A DNA stretch of 7,984 bases, taken from positions 1 through 7,984 of the forward strand of contig CAKTFI010000046.1 of NCBI GenBank assembly GCA_934555865.1, read 5' to 3'. Positions within the stretch are counted from its first letter, which is position 1; each line of letters starts with the position of its first letter. Positions 1-6,027 of this stretch are shown piece by piece. The notes under the pieces are model-generated. The model did not search any database, had not been told where the DNA came from, and saw only the letters and a list, made by a program, of their open reading frames with translations. The stretch is from an uncultured Christensenellaceae bacterium. GTDB taxonomy: Bacteria > Bacillota > Clostridia > Christensenellales > Christensenellaceae. The position numbers and the translations under genes were made by a program.

Positions 1-624
1 GGCCTTGGCCGCCAGCGCCATATCGTGTGTGACCACGACGACGCAATACCCCTCCGCGTGCGCCAACTGCTGGAGGATGCCAAAGATGTTCTCGCTGTTC
101 GCCGTGTCGAGGTTCCCCGTCGGCTCGTCAGCGAGCAGGATCTTCGTGTCCATGCCCAGTGCGCGGGCGATCGCCACGCGCTGCTGCTCCCCGCCCGAGA
201 GCATGGTGGGGTAGCGGTCGAGCGCCGTGTCCGGCAGTCCCACGCGCGCCGTCAGCGCCTGCGCCCGGGCGTGCGCCTCCCGCGGCTTCATGCCTCGCAG
301 TTCCATCGGGTACATGACATTTTCCGCCACCGTGAGCAGCGGGAACAGCCGAAAGCTCTGATAGATCACGACCACCTGCTCCCGCCGGTATTGCTCCAGC
401 GACATCTGGGCAGTGCTCCGCCCGCCGCACAGCACTTCGCCCGCCGTGGGCAGATCCAGCCCCGCCATCAGAGAGAGCAGCGTGCTCTTCCCGCTGCCCG
501 ACCGCCCGACCACCGCGTGTAGCAGCCCCGCCTCAAAGCCGTGCGTGATGCCCCGCAGTGCCTCCACCTGTTGGTATTGTGTCTGATAAGTATACTTCAC
601 ATCGCGAAGTTCCAGGATATACAT
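1..624 (-). CDS. ABC transporter ATP-binding protein (MacB/LolD-type), 3' end cut off by the window
   Basis: Cytoplasmic ATPase of an ABC transporter that would hydrolyse ATP to drive a membrane permease. The visible 208 residues carry the full motif set in order: Walker A GRSGSGKST (about 40-48), Q-loop YQSF (88-91), signature LSGGEQQR (142-149), Walker B ILLADEP (162-168), D-loop GNLD (170-173) and H-loop VTHD (198-201). Motif style and spacing fit the MacB/LolD/FtsE branch, whose partners are FtsX-like permeases; the permease is not in view and may lie beyond the left edge. The ATG at 622-624 is preceded by a strong GGAAGGAGAGGAG Shine-Dalgarno region, which fixes the start. It lies 40 bp downstream of the MFS gene on the same strand with no terminator between, so the two are probably cotranscribed. 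The substrate cannot be told from sequence. Only about the last 15-30 residues should be missing for this family. Confidence 0.93.
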   Translation of the reverse strand, partial: MYILELRDVKYTYQTQYQQVEALRGITHGFEAGLLHAVVGRSGSGKSTLLSLMAGLDLPTAGEVLCGGRSTAQMSLEQYRREQVVVIYQSFRLFPLLTVAENVMYPMELRGMKPREAHARAQALTARVGLPDTALDRYPTMLSGGEQQRVAIARALGMDTKILLADEPTGNLDTANSENIFGILQQLAHAEGYCVVVVTHDMALAAKA

Positions 625-664
625 ACCGTTTTCTCCTCTCCTTCCTACAGGGTTCGTTTACCCC

Positions 665-1810
665 TCACCGCACCTGCTTCTTCAACGCGATACACAAAAC
701 CGGGAACAGGCACAGCGCGCTGATGGCCAGCAGGCTGTACTGCATGCCGTGCGCATCGGCAAGCGCCCCCGTCAGCACCGGCCCCAGCGTCATGCCGATC
801 CCATAGACGGACTGGAAGAAGGCCGCCCCCGTCGAGCGAAGCGGCGGCGCGACATCCATGACTGCCAATGAATTCAGCAGCGACTGCAAAAGCCCCTTGG
901 CAAAGCCGTTCACCAGGAGCAGCAGCAAGACCCCCCAGATCATCGACACATAGCCCATCGCCGCCAATGTGACGGCGACAATCACAAAGGCGAGCAACAT
1001 GCTCCGGCGGCTCCCCCACCTTTCGCGGAAGAAGGAGCCGGACAACGCCGAGGAAAAGATTGCCGGAAGGCTGGAAAGCGTCGTGCCGACGCCGAGCAGA
1101 AAGTTATTCGCACCGAGAGCCTTTAACAGGTTGGAGGCAAAGCCGGAACCGCCCGCATACAGTGCGATCTGCAAAAACGCCGCCATTAGGGAATAGAACC
1201 AGAGGTCGCGATTTTTCAAAAGCTGCCAGAAATCCTGCGCCGAAAGCCGCTGCGTCCGCGTGGATCGCGGCTGCTCGACGCGGGTCATGAGCAGCATGCC
1301 CAGCGCCGCCGCGCCGACCGCCACCAGGAAGGTCGCGCGCTCTCCCCAGAGCTGTGCGGTCACGCCGCCGAGAAAGGTCGCCGGGACCTGCCCCACAAAC
1401 ATGGCAGAGCTCGCGACCCCGAGCGCCCGCGGCTGCTCCTCCTCGGAAAACAGGCTGCCAAAGCAGATCATATACACCGCCCAGGTCGAGGCGCAAAGCC
1501 CGGAAAGCGCGCGGCACAGCACCAAAAGCGCCGGGTCGCGGAAGAAATAGAAGCTCGCGCCCGCGGCCATCGCCGCCCCCAGCCCACCCAGCATAAACGC
1601 CTTGCGCCGGCCCGTGAGGTCTGCCGCGATGCCGATCGGCAGGCGGAACAGCATCTGCACAAAGCCATAGGCGCTCAGGATCGTCCCGATGAGCGTATAG
1701 GACGCGCCAAGCCCCTCCGCATAGGTGCTGAGTGTCGGCACATAGACATAGATGGAAAACCACAAAAGCGTGATCGCCAGGTATAAAACCGATTTTTGTC
1801 TGTTTTGCAA
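665..1810 (-). CDS. Major facilitator superfamily (MFS) transporter, TTG start
   Basis: Polytopic inner-membrane carrier of 381 residues, usual for a 12-helix MFS protein. The classic loop 2-3 motif A is present as GIAADLTGRRK (about 60-70), and a hydrophilic central loop near residues 178-200 separates two six-helix halves. Charged residues are rare elsewhere and hydrophobic stretches recur throughout. I chose the TTG at 1808-1810 because GAGGGGAG lies 6 bases upstream; the in-frame ATG at 1847-1849 has no Shine-Dalgarno site, and a still longer reading would begin inside the rpmF terminator. The gene leads a probable two-gene unit with the ABC ATPase. Sequence alone suggests efflux of a small molecule but does not show the substrate; sugar or nucleoside uptake cannot be excluded. 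Confidence 0.9.
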   Translation of the reverse strand: MQNRQKSVLYLAITLLWFSIYVYVPTLSTYAEGLGASYTLIGTILSAYGFVQMLFRLPIGIAADLTGRRKAFMLGGLGAAMAAGASFYFFRDPALLVLCRALSGLCASTWAVYMICFGSLFSEEEQPRALGVASSAMFVGQVPATFLGGVTAQLWGERATFLVAVGAAALGMLLMTRVEQPRSTRTQRLSAQDFWQLLKNRDLWFYSLMAAFLQIALYAGGSGFASNLLKALGANNFLLGVGTTLSSLPAIFSSALSGSFFRERWGSRRSMLLAFVIVAVTLAAMGYVSMIWGVLLLLLVNGFAKGLLQSLLNSLAVMDVAPPLRSTGAAFFQSVYGIGMTLGPVLTGALADAHGMQYSLLAISALCLFPVLCIALKKQVR

Positions 1811-1850
1811 GGTATTCTCCCCTCTGTTTCGCACAATTTCGTCAAACATG

Positions 1851-1859
1851 AGTATACCA
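1851..1859 (-). promoter_or_regulatory. Candidate extended -10 promoter for the MFS-ABC unit
   Basis: On the minus strand TGGTATACT gives a TATACT -10 box (1851-1856) with an upstream TG one base away, the extended -10 arrangement. The hexamer 17 bp further upstream, CCCCCA, is a poor -35, so the extended element would have to compensate. Predicted transcription start near 1844 gives a leader of about 34 bases before the TTG start of the MFS gene. It lies just beyond the rpmF terminator, where a new promoter would be expected. Confidence 0.4.
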
Positions 1860-1887
1860 TACGCGGCGCGCCTTGGGGGAAAACGCA

Positions 1888-1931
1888 TAAAAAAATACAA
1901 GCATGAAAAATCACTTTTTCTGCTTGTATTC
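1888..1931 (-). terminator. Intrinsic terminator of the DUF177-rpmF (and ackA read-through) transcript
   Basis: Perfect 10-bp arms AATACAAGCA (1894-1903) and TGCTTGTATT (1921-1930) enclose a second perfect 6-bp stem, GAAAAA (1905-1910) and TTTTTC (1915-1920), with loop TCAC and a single unpaired base at 1904. Read on the minus strand the 16-bp stem is followed directly by a run of seven T (1889-1895, partly shared with the stem foot). It starts 39 bp after the rpmF stop. There is no T-run on the plus side, so it should act only on leftward transcription. The stem is unusually A+T-rich for such a GC-rich region. Confidence 0.82.
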
Positions 1932-1969
1932 GTTCGCTGATTTGTATGTACAGAACATCGGTCGCCCGA

Positions 1970-2146
1970 TCACTTCTTTTCAACAACAGCCTTGCCAGCA
2001 TAGTATCCGCAATTCTTGCATACTCTATGCGCCAGCATGGATTCGTGGCACTGGGGGCATTCTACCAGATTCGGAGAAGAAAGCTTCCAGTGAGCTCTTC
2101 TGCTGCGGCCCTTCGCTTTGGATGTAACTCTAGATGGTACTGCCAT
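1970..2146 (-). CDS. rpmF: 50S ribosomal protein L32
   Basis: Small basic large-subunit ribosomal protein of 58 residues, a normal length for bL32. It begins [20 protein letters not shown], the typical L32 N-terminus. A zinc ribbon follows, with CPQC (30-33) and CKNC (43-46) as the four metal ligands, then GYYAGK and a lysine-rich end. This is therefore the zinc-binding (C+) form rather than the cysteine-free paralogue some bacteria induce under zinc starvation. AGGGAGGTG lies 6 bases upstream of the ATG. The gene follows the DUF177 gene by 22 bp on the same strand, a pairing conserved across bacteria, and ends just before a strong terminator. Confidence 0.98.
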   Translation of the reverse strand: MAVPSRVTSKAKGRSRRAHWKLSSPNLVECPQCHESMLAHRVCKNCGYYAGKAVVEKK

Positions 2147-2168
2147 GATAACACCTCCCTCGTTGTAA

Positions 2169-2657
2169 TTAAAACAAGCCTTTCAGCTTCTCAAAGGGGT
2201 TGAGCCCATTTGAGGAAACATCGCAGTCACATTGCTCGAAATTCCGGTTGACCCCGCACTTGGGGCAAAGCCCCTTACAATCGGCGGAGCACAGGTATTG
2301 CGACGGCAACGCCAGCGATATTTCATCGAGTATGAACCTGTCTAAAAACAACTGTTTCCCAGCCATTTCATACACATCGTTTTCTATATCTTCCTGCCGG
2401 GCGAACTTTCCCTCTACTGAAAGGAGCAGCGGGTATTCCACCGGCGCAAGACATCTGGAACATGGGGCATCCACCGTTGCGGCGATTTTCCCGGTTATGT
2501 ACACGCTGCCCTTTTCCGACCAGTATTCCCCGGAAAAGGAAATATCCCCCAAAAAGGCGACACCGAGCGGCGATTCCCAATCCACAGGCGATTCCTGTAG
2601 GGAAAACGCATATCTTTCTCCCGGATGATCCAGTGCAGCGGTAACATCTATTTTCAT
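2169..2657 (-). CDS. yceD: DUF177 family protein (YceD/YlbN-like), large-subunit rRNA accumulation
   Basis: A 162-residue member of the DUF177 family, which is linked in bacteria and plastids to accumulation of 23S rRNA and large-subunit assembly; this role comes from the family and is not shown by this sequence. Cysteines are arranged in clusters typical of Firmicute members: CSRC (66-69), a C-terminal group [12 protein letters not shown] (123-134), and CDC (143-145), suggesting a metal-stabilised fold. The end [10 protein letters not shown] is also characteristic. The ATG at 2655-2657 is preferred over a TTG one codon upstream because GAGGT sits 7 bases before it. It is the promoter-proximal gene of a two-gene unit with rpmF (22-bp gap). 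In B. subtilis the homologue is ylbN, also next to rpmF. Confidence 0.92.
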   Translation of the reverse strand: MKIDVTAALDHPGERYAFSLQESPVDWESPLGVAFLGDISFSGEYWSEKGSVYITGKIAATVDAPCSRCLAPVEYPLLLSVEGKFARQEDIENDVYEMAGKQLFLDRFILDEISLALPSQYLCSADCKGLCPKCGVNRNFEQCDCDVSSNGLNPFEKLKGLF

Positions 2658-2668
2658 CAATCTGACCT

Positions 2669-2706
2669 CATTTCCTAGCCATATTGATTATATGGGCTAG
2701 GAAATG
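2669..2706. repeat. 12-bp perfect inverted repeat flanking the -10 box: operator candidate
   Basis: Arms CATTTCCTAGCC (2669-2680) and GGCTAGGAAATG (2695-2706) are perfect inverted copies separated by 14 bases. Inside, ATAT (2681-2684) and ATAT (2690-2693) extend the pairing with one bulged G. One arm fills most of the promoter spacer, the -10 box lies between the arms, and the other arm covers roughly +1 to +12. Because only one arm would be transcribed from this promoter, the symmetry is better explained as a DNA-binding site for a dimeric regulator than as an RNA hairpin. Arm centres are 26 bp apart. The regulator is unknown to me. Confidence 0.65.
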
Positions 2707-2715
2707 TATTGTCAA
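2687..2715 (-). promoter_or_regulatory. Consensus sigma-A promoter of DUF177-rpmF
   Basis: On the minus strand a perfect TTGACA -35 (2710-2715) and a perfect TATAAT -10 (2687-2692) are separated by exactly 17 bases (2693-2709). All 12 positions match consensus. Predicted start near 2680 leaves a leader of about 23 bases that includes the GAGGT Shine-Dalgarno site. The -35 starts 14 bp after the ackA stop codon, and no terminator separates ackA from this promoter, so the unit may also be transcribed from ackA. Confidence 0.88.
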
Positions 2716-2729
2716 CCAATTTTTCTTTC

Positions 2730-3917
2730 TCAGAGCGCCAGCGCCTTGGTCTCGCGCGCGATCATGAGTTCCTCATTCGTCGGGATGACGAGGATTTTCA
2801 CCTGGCTGCCTTCGGCCGTCAGATCCGCTTCCCCGCGGGAGTTGTTCGCCTGTTCGTCCATCTTGACGCCCAGGAATTCCAGACCCTCGAGACAGGCCTT
2901 GCGGACGATGTGGTCGTTTTCGCCAATGCCGCCGGCAAACGCAATGACATCCACGCCGCCCATCGCCGCCACAAACGCGCCGATGTACTTCTTGATGCGG
3001 TAGGTGAACATGTTGAGCGCGAGCTGTGCCTTTTCATTGCCCGCCTCTGCCGCATCTTCCAGGTCGCGGAAGTCGCTGCTCACACCGGAAATGCCAAGCA
3101 CGCCGCACTTCTTATTGAGATAGGTGACTGTCTCTTCCGCCGTCATGTTGTACTTCTTCATGAGATAGGGGATCGCCGCCGGGTCAATGTCGCCCGAGCG
3201 CGTGCCCATGATAAGGCCTTCGAGCGGCGTGAGACCCATCGTTGTGTCGATGCACTTGCCGTCCTTAACCGCTGCCAGGCTAGAACCATTGCCGAGGTGG
3301 CAGGTCACGATGCGCAGGTCCTTGCGGCCGAGCTTTCTTTCGATCTGCATCGCGATATAGCGGTGCGAGGTGCCATGGAAGCCGTATTTGCGGATCTTGT
3401 GATCCTTATATGCTTCGTAGGGGATGCCGTAGAGGTAGGCGTAATCCGGCATTGTCTGATGGAACGCCGTGTCGAATACCGCGACATTGGGCTTGCCCGG
3501 CATGAGCTCCATGCAAGTCTCGATGCCCTTGATGTTGGCCGGGTTGTGCAGCGGCCCGAGCTCGATATATTCGCGGATGCCGTCCAACACTTCCTCATTC
3601 ACAAGCGAGGGCTGTGTGAACTTTTCCCCGCCGTGGAGCACGCGGTGACCAATCGCCTGAATCTCGTCCATGGACTTGACCGCGCCGTGTTCCGCGTCCG
3701 TGAGCGCCTTGATGACTTCCAGCATCGCCGCGCCGTGATCGGGCATATCCTTTTTGAGGACAAACTTTTCCTTGCCCGTCGTCGTGTGCGTCAGCGCAGA
3801 ACCTTCGATGCCGATCCGTTCGACCAGACCTTTCGCCTGCACGGCTTCGGTGTCCATATCGATCAACTGATATTTGATCGAAGAGCTGCCGGCGTTAATG
3901 ACCAAGATATATGTCAT
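2730..3917 (-). CDS. ackA: Acetate kinase
   Basis: Cytoplasmic enzyme interconverting acetate plus ATP and acetyl phosphate plus ADP; in fermenters it yields ATP while releasing acetate. The 395 residues match the usual length of about 400. Signature 1 is INAGSSSIKY (from residue 7, with Asn8 in the active site) and signature 2 is YGFHGTSHRY (178-187, His181). Other active-site residues are recognisable: Arg92 in HRVLHGG, Asp149 in FDTAFHQTMP, Arg240 in GTRSGDIDP, and the C-terminal TNEELMIARE glutamate (382/383). GGIGEN near residue 330 also fits the family. The ATG at 3915-3917 is chosen over an upstream in-frame start because GGAGG lies 8 bases before it and because the family begins at this point. 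It is divergent from tmcAL. The partner gene pta is not in this window. No terminator follows, so read-through into DUF177-rpmF is likely. Confidence 0.98.
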   Translation of the reverse strand: MTYILVINAGSSSIKYQLIDMDTEAVQAKGLVERIGIEGSALTHTTTGKEKFVLKKDMPDHGAAMLEVIKALTDAEHGAVKSMDEIQAIGHRVLHGGEKFTQPSLVNEEVLDGIREYIELGPLHNPANIKGIETCMELMPGKPNVAVFDTAFHQTMPDYAYLYGIPYEAYKDHKIRKYGFHGTSHRYIAMQIERKLGRKDLRIVTCHLGNGSSLAAVKDGKCIDTTMGLTPLEGLIMGTRSGDIDPAAIPYLMKKYNMTAEETVTYLNKKCGVLGISGVSSDFRDLEDAAEAGNEKAQLALNMFTYRIKKYIGAFVAAMGGVDVIAFAGGIGENDHIVRKACLEGLEFLGVKMDEQANNSRGEADLTAEGSQVKILVIPTNEELMIARETKALAL

Positions 3918-3937
3918 ACTACCTTCCTCCCATAAAT

Positions 3938-3973
3938 CAGCCCCCGCTGTTTCCAGGGGGAGCAAAATTTGCT
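3938..3973 (-). promoter_or_regulatory. Tandem inverted repeats in the ackA leader
   Basis: Two symmetric elements lie in the predicted ackA 5' leader. The first, 3961-3973, has arms AGCAAA and TTTGCT around one central base. The second, 3941-3960, has arms CCCCC and GGGGG around a 10-base interior that can itself extend the stem through CTG/CAG. An alternative smaller stem, CAGC (3938-3941) with GCTG (3946-3949), would exclude the second. None is followed by a T-run, so these are not terminators. They may be operator sites or leader RNA structures; the function is unknown. Confidence 0.4.
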
Positions 3974-3978
3974 ATAAT
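3950..3978 (+). promoter_or_regulatory. Predicted tmcAL promoter
   Basis: Plus-strand TATAAT (3973-3978) is a perfect -10; TTTCCA (3950-3955) at 17-bp spacing matches four of six -35 positions. Predicted start near 3985 gives a leader of about 46 bases to the tmcAL ATG. Its span overlaps that expected for polymerase at the ackA promoter, so the two may compete. Confidence 0.55.
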
Positions 3979-3992
3979 CAAGTTACCCAATA

Positions 3993-4021
3993 ATTATACA
4001 TGAAATTACGCGTTTTGAAAA
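3993..4021 (-). promoter_or_regulatory. Predicted ackA promoter
   Basis: Minus-strand TATAAT (3993-3998) is a perfect -10; TTTTCA (4016-4021) at exactly 17-bp spacing matches four of six -35 positions. Predicted start near 3986 gives a leader of about 69 bases. The leader holds two predicted hairpins, listed separately, before the Shine-Dalgarno site. Confidence 0.6.
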
Positions 4022-4030
4022 GGAATTTTT

Positions 4031-5200
4031 ATGAAAATCTATGCGATCATCGCAGAATACAATCCCTTTCACAGCGGCCATGCTTATCACCTGACCCAGA
4101 CCCGCCGAGATCCGGAGGACAAAGTGATCGTCCTATTGAGCGGCAACTTTGTGCAGCGCGGCGAAGCGGCGCTGCTCGACAAGTGGGCGCGCACCCGGAT
4201 GGCGCTTCGCGGAGGGGCTGATCTGGTGCTGGAGCTGCCCACCTATTTTGCCCTTTCCAATGCACAGGGCTTTGCCCAGGGAGCTGTCCGCATTTTGGAC
4301 GCGCTACAATGCGTCGATGCGTTGAGCTTCGGCGCGGAAACGGCGGATCTTGCCGCGCTTCAACGATTGGCGGGCTTTCTCGACGCGCCGGGCGACGCCT
4401 TTCGGGCCAGCCTGCAAGGGCATCTCCGGGCCGGAGCGAGCTTTCCGCGCGCGCAGAGCCTGGCCGTCGCGCAAAGTCTCGGCGAGGAAGCCGCCCGGCA
4501 GCTTTCCGCCCCCAACAACATTCTGGCGATCGAATACCTCCGCGCGATCGCAGCGCAGCACAGCCGCATCCGCCCCCTGGCCATCCGCCGGGAGGGCGAC
4601 TATCAAAATGCGGCGCTCTCGCCGCGCTTTTCCTCGGCGCTCGCCCTCCGCACCAGCTTCTATGCCCAGGAGGACGCCTGGCAGCGCTATGTCGCATCCG
4701 AGGATCTGCCCTTCTTTGCTGCGGCAATGCCGGAGGACGCGCTGTTCCCAGCGCTGCTCTATCAGCTGCGGCGCATGCCCCCGGGCGAGATCGCCCAACT
4801 AGCCGACCTCTCCGAGGGGCTGGAGCATTGCATTGCCGCCGCTGCGCGGCAGGCCAAAAGCCAAGCGGAATTGTGGGTGCTGTGCAAGAGCAAGCGTTAT
4901 CCCCTCGCCCGCCTCAAGCGCATCCTGCTCTATGCCCTTTTGGGGCTCACACGGCAAAAGGCGCAGGAACTGGAGGCCGCGCCGCTCTATGCCCGCGTGC
5001 TGGGCGTAAAAAAAGAGAGCCGGCCCCTGCTCTCTCTCCTTGCGCGGCACAGCCGCATTCCCGTCTATCCCCCGGTGCCGCGCGAGCCGGAAAATCCCCT
5101 GCTCGCGCTCGACTTCTGGGCCAGCGACCTGTACGCCGCCGCCATGAGCCCGCCGCGCCCCGCCGGTCGCGACTATACCGAACCGCTGATTGTACTTTAG
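4031..5200 (+). CDS. tmcAL: tRNA(Met) cytidine acetate ligase (TmcAL, YlbM family)
   Basis: Cytoplasmic enzyme that uses acetate and ATP, through an acetyl-adenylate, to make N4-acetylcytidine at the wobble position of elongator tRNA-Met; this function is known for B. subtilis TmcAL (formerly YlbM). The 389 residues match the family length of about 400. The nucleotidyltransferase motif is EYNPFHSGHAYHL with HSGH at 14-17, followed by SGNFVQRGEAALLDKWARTRMAL (about 37-59), ADLVLELP (63-70) and LSFGAE (98-103). Mid-protein SAPNNILAIEYL (159-170) and the C-terminal KSKRYPLARLKRILL (286-300) are further family blocks. The ATG has AAGGA 7 bases upstream. It is divergent from ackA, whose substrate it shares, and its stop overlaps the stop of the convergent patatin gene by 4 bp. 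Confidence 0.95.
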   Translation: MKIYAIIAEYNPFHSGHAYHLTQTRRDPEDKVIVLLSGNFVQRGEAALLDKWARTRMALRGGADLVLELPTYFALSNAQGFAQGAVRILDALQCVDALSFGAETADLAALQRLAGFLDAPGDAFRASLQGHLRAGASFPRAQSLAVAQSLGEEAARQLSAPNNILAIEYLRAIAAQHSRIRPLAIRREGDYQNAALSPRFSSALALRTSFYAQEDAWQRYVASEDLPFFAAAMPEDALFPALLYQLRRMPPGEIAQLADLSEGLEHCIAAAARQAKSQAELWVLCKSKRYPLARLKRILLYALLGLTRQKAQELEAAPLYARVLGVKKESRPLLSLLARHSRIPVYPPVPREPENPLLALDFWASDLYAAAMSPPRPAGRDYTEPLIVL

Positions 5201-5976
5201 GCCTCCAACAGCGCACGGATCTCCTCGATCTTGGCATCCGCCGCCGCCCGCCCCTGCGCGATGCAGAACGCACATTCCTTGGCGGAAAACGGATTGGTCG
5301 CAAACACATCCGGTGTGAGCAGGACATCCGCCTGCTTTTCCTGCCGGGAGGACACATGCCACGCTGCGATGGACAGCGCGTTTTGCAATACGCCGATCGA
5401 GTTCTTGGGCAGCGGCAGCGTCTGTCCCCGCCAGGAGACATCGACCGCCACCGTCACATCCGCCCCCAGTTCCTTTGCGGCTGCAATGGGCATGCGCGCC
5501 AGCGTCCCGCCGTCGATATAGCAGGCGTCGCCGATCGTATACGGCGCAAAGATCCCGGGCATGGAGATGCTCGCACGGATCGCCTCGTACAGGCCGCCAC
5601 GCTTAAAGACCTCCACCTGCCCAGTCTGCACATTGATCGCCGCGCAGGCAAAGGGGATGGGCAGTTGCTCGATGCTCTTGTTGCCGGTCAGCACCCGCAT
5701 GAGCGCCTCCACCTTGCGCCCGCGCACGATCCCGCCATCCTTGAGCGAAAAATCCAAAAATCTAGACACCGCGACATTCTGCGAAAAATCCGCGATATAA
5801 TTGATGTCCGTTCCAGTCGCATACACGCCGCCCAAGAGCGCGCCCATGCTCGTGCCAGTCAGCACATCGATGGACAGACCGTGCTCCAAAAAGGACTGGA
5901 TCACGCCGATATGCGCAAACCCTCGCGCCGCCCCGGCCCCAAGGACCAGCCCCAATTTTTTTCTTTGTTGTTTCAT
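5197..5976 (-). CDS. Patatin-like phospholipase family protein (YlbK/RssA-like)
   Basis: Predicted serine hydrolase of the patatin fold, 259 residues, with no signal peptide and so probably cytoplasmic or membrane-associated. The oxyanion-hole glycine motif is LGAGAARGFAHIGVI (12-26), the nucleophile elbow is GTSMG with Ser43, and the catalytic aspartate is in YIDGGTLARMPI with Asp155. SISMPGIFAP (136-144) is also typical. Together these complete a Ser-Asp dyad, so the enzyme should be active as a lipid acyl hydrolase, though bacterial members of this group have mostly unknown substrates. The ATG at 5974-5976 was chosen because the conserved fold starts a few residues later and AAGGA lies upstream. 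Context between tmcAL and ylbJ points to the orthologue of B. subtilis YlbK. It is divergent from ylbJ with 51 bp between start codons. Confidence 0.93.
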   Translation of the reverse strand: MKQQRKKLGLVLGAGAARGFAHIGVIQSFLEHGLSIDVLTGTSMGALLGGVYATGTDINYIADFSQNVAVSRFLDFSLKDGGIVRGRKVEALMRVLTGNKSIEQLPIPFACAAINVQTGQVEVFKRGGLYEAIRASISMPGIFAPYTIGDACYIDGGTLARMPIAAAKELGADVTVAVDVSWRGQTLPLPKNSIGVLQNALSIAAWHVSSRQEKQADVLLTPDVFATNPFSAKECAFCIAQGRAAADAKIEEIRALLEA

Positions 5977-6027
5977 ACTTTCCCGTTCCTTTCCATAAGT
6001 ATACAAAAAAGTCCCTTCGGAGGCCCC
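5977..6027. promoter_or_regulatory. Short divergent spacer between the patatin gene and ylbJ
   Basis: These 51 bp must hold the 5' signals of both genes unless the promoters lie inside the opposite gene. GTATAC at 5999-6004 is palindromic and provides a possible -10 on each strand (TATACT minus, 5998-6003; TATACA plus, 6000-6005), but neither has a credible -35 at 16-18 bp. I could not match a confident sporulation-sigma promoter. GGAGG at 6019-6023 is the ylbJ ribosome-binding site, only 4 bases from its ATG. Confidence 0.3.

Noticed and set aside
25..522. A 165-codon plus-strand frame and a 100-codon minus-strand frame in the ABC region
   Set aside because: Both lie in other frames of the ABC ATPase, whose reading frame is open from 624 to the window edge with every ATPase motif; the alternatives have none.
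2669..2706. The inverted repeat read as a terminator for ackA
   Set aside because: It has no T-run on the minus side (it is followed by AGGTCAG), it contains a perfect -10 box, and it begins only after the DUF177 -35. A promoter operator explains it better, although read-through RNA could fold here.
2709..3935. A 408-codon open frame on the plus strand exactly antisense to ackA
   Set aside because: It mirrors the ackA codons, is rich in Arg, His, Val and Asp without any recognisable domain, and has no ribosome-binding site. The opposite strand encodes an intact acetate kinase, so codon bias explains it.
4047..4727. A 226-codon minus-strand frame opposite tmcAL
   Set aside because: Arg/Pro/Gly-rich low-complexity translation, no domain and no start signal; shadow of tmcAL.
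5977..6027. Sporulation sigma-E or sigma-G promoter for ylbJ
   Set aside because: CATAAGTA at 5994-6001 looks partly like such -10 boxes but misses key positions, and no suitable -35 was found at the right distance.
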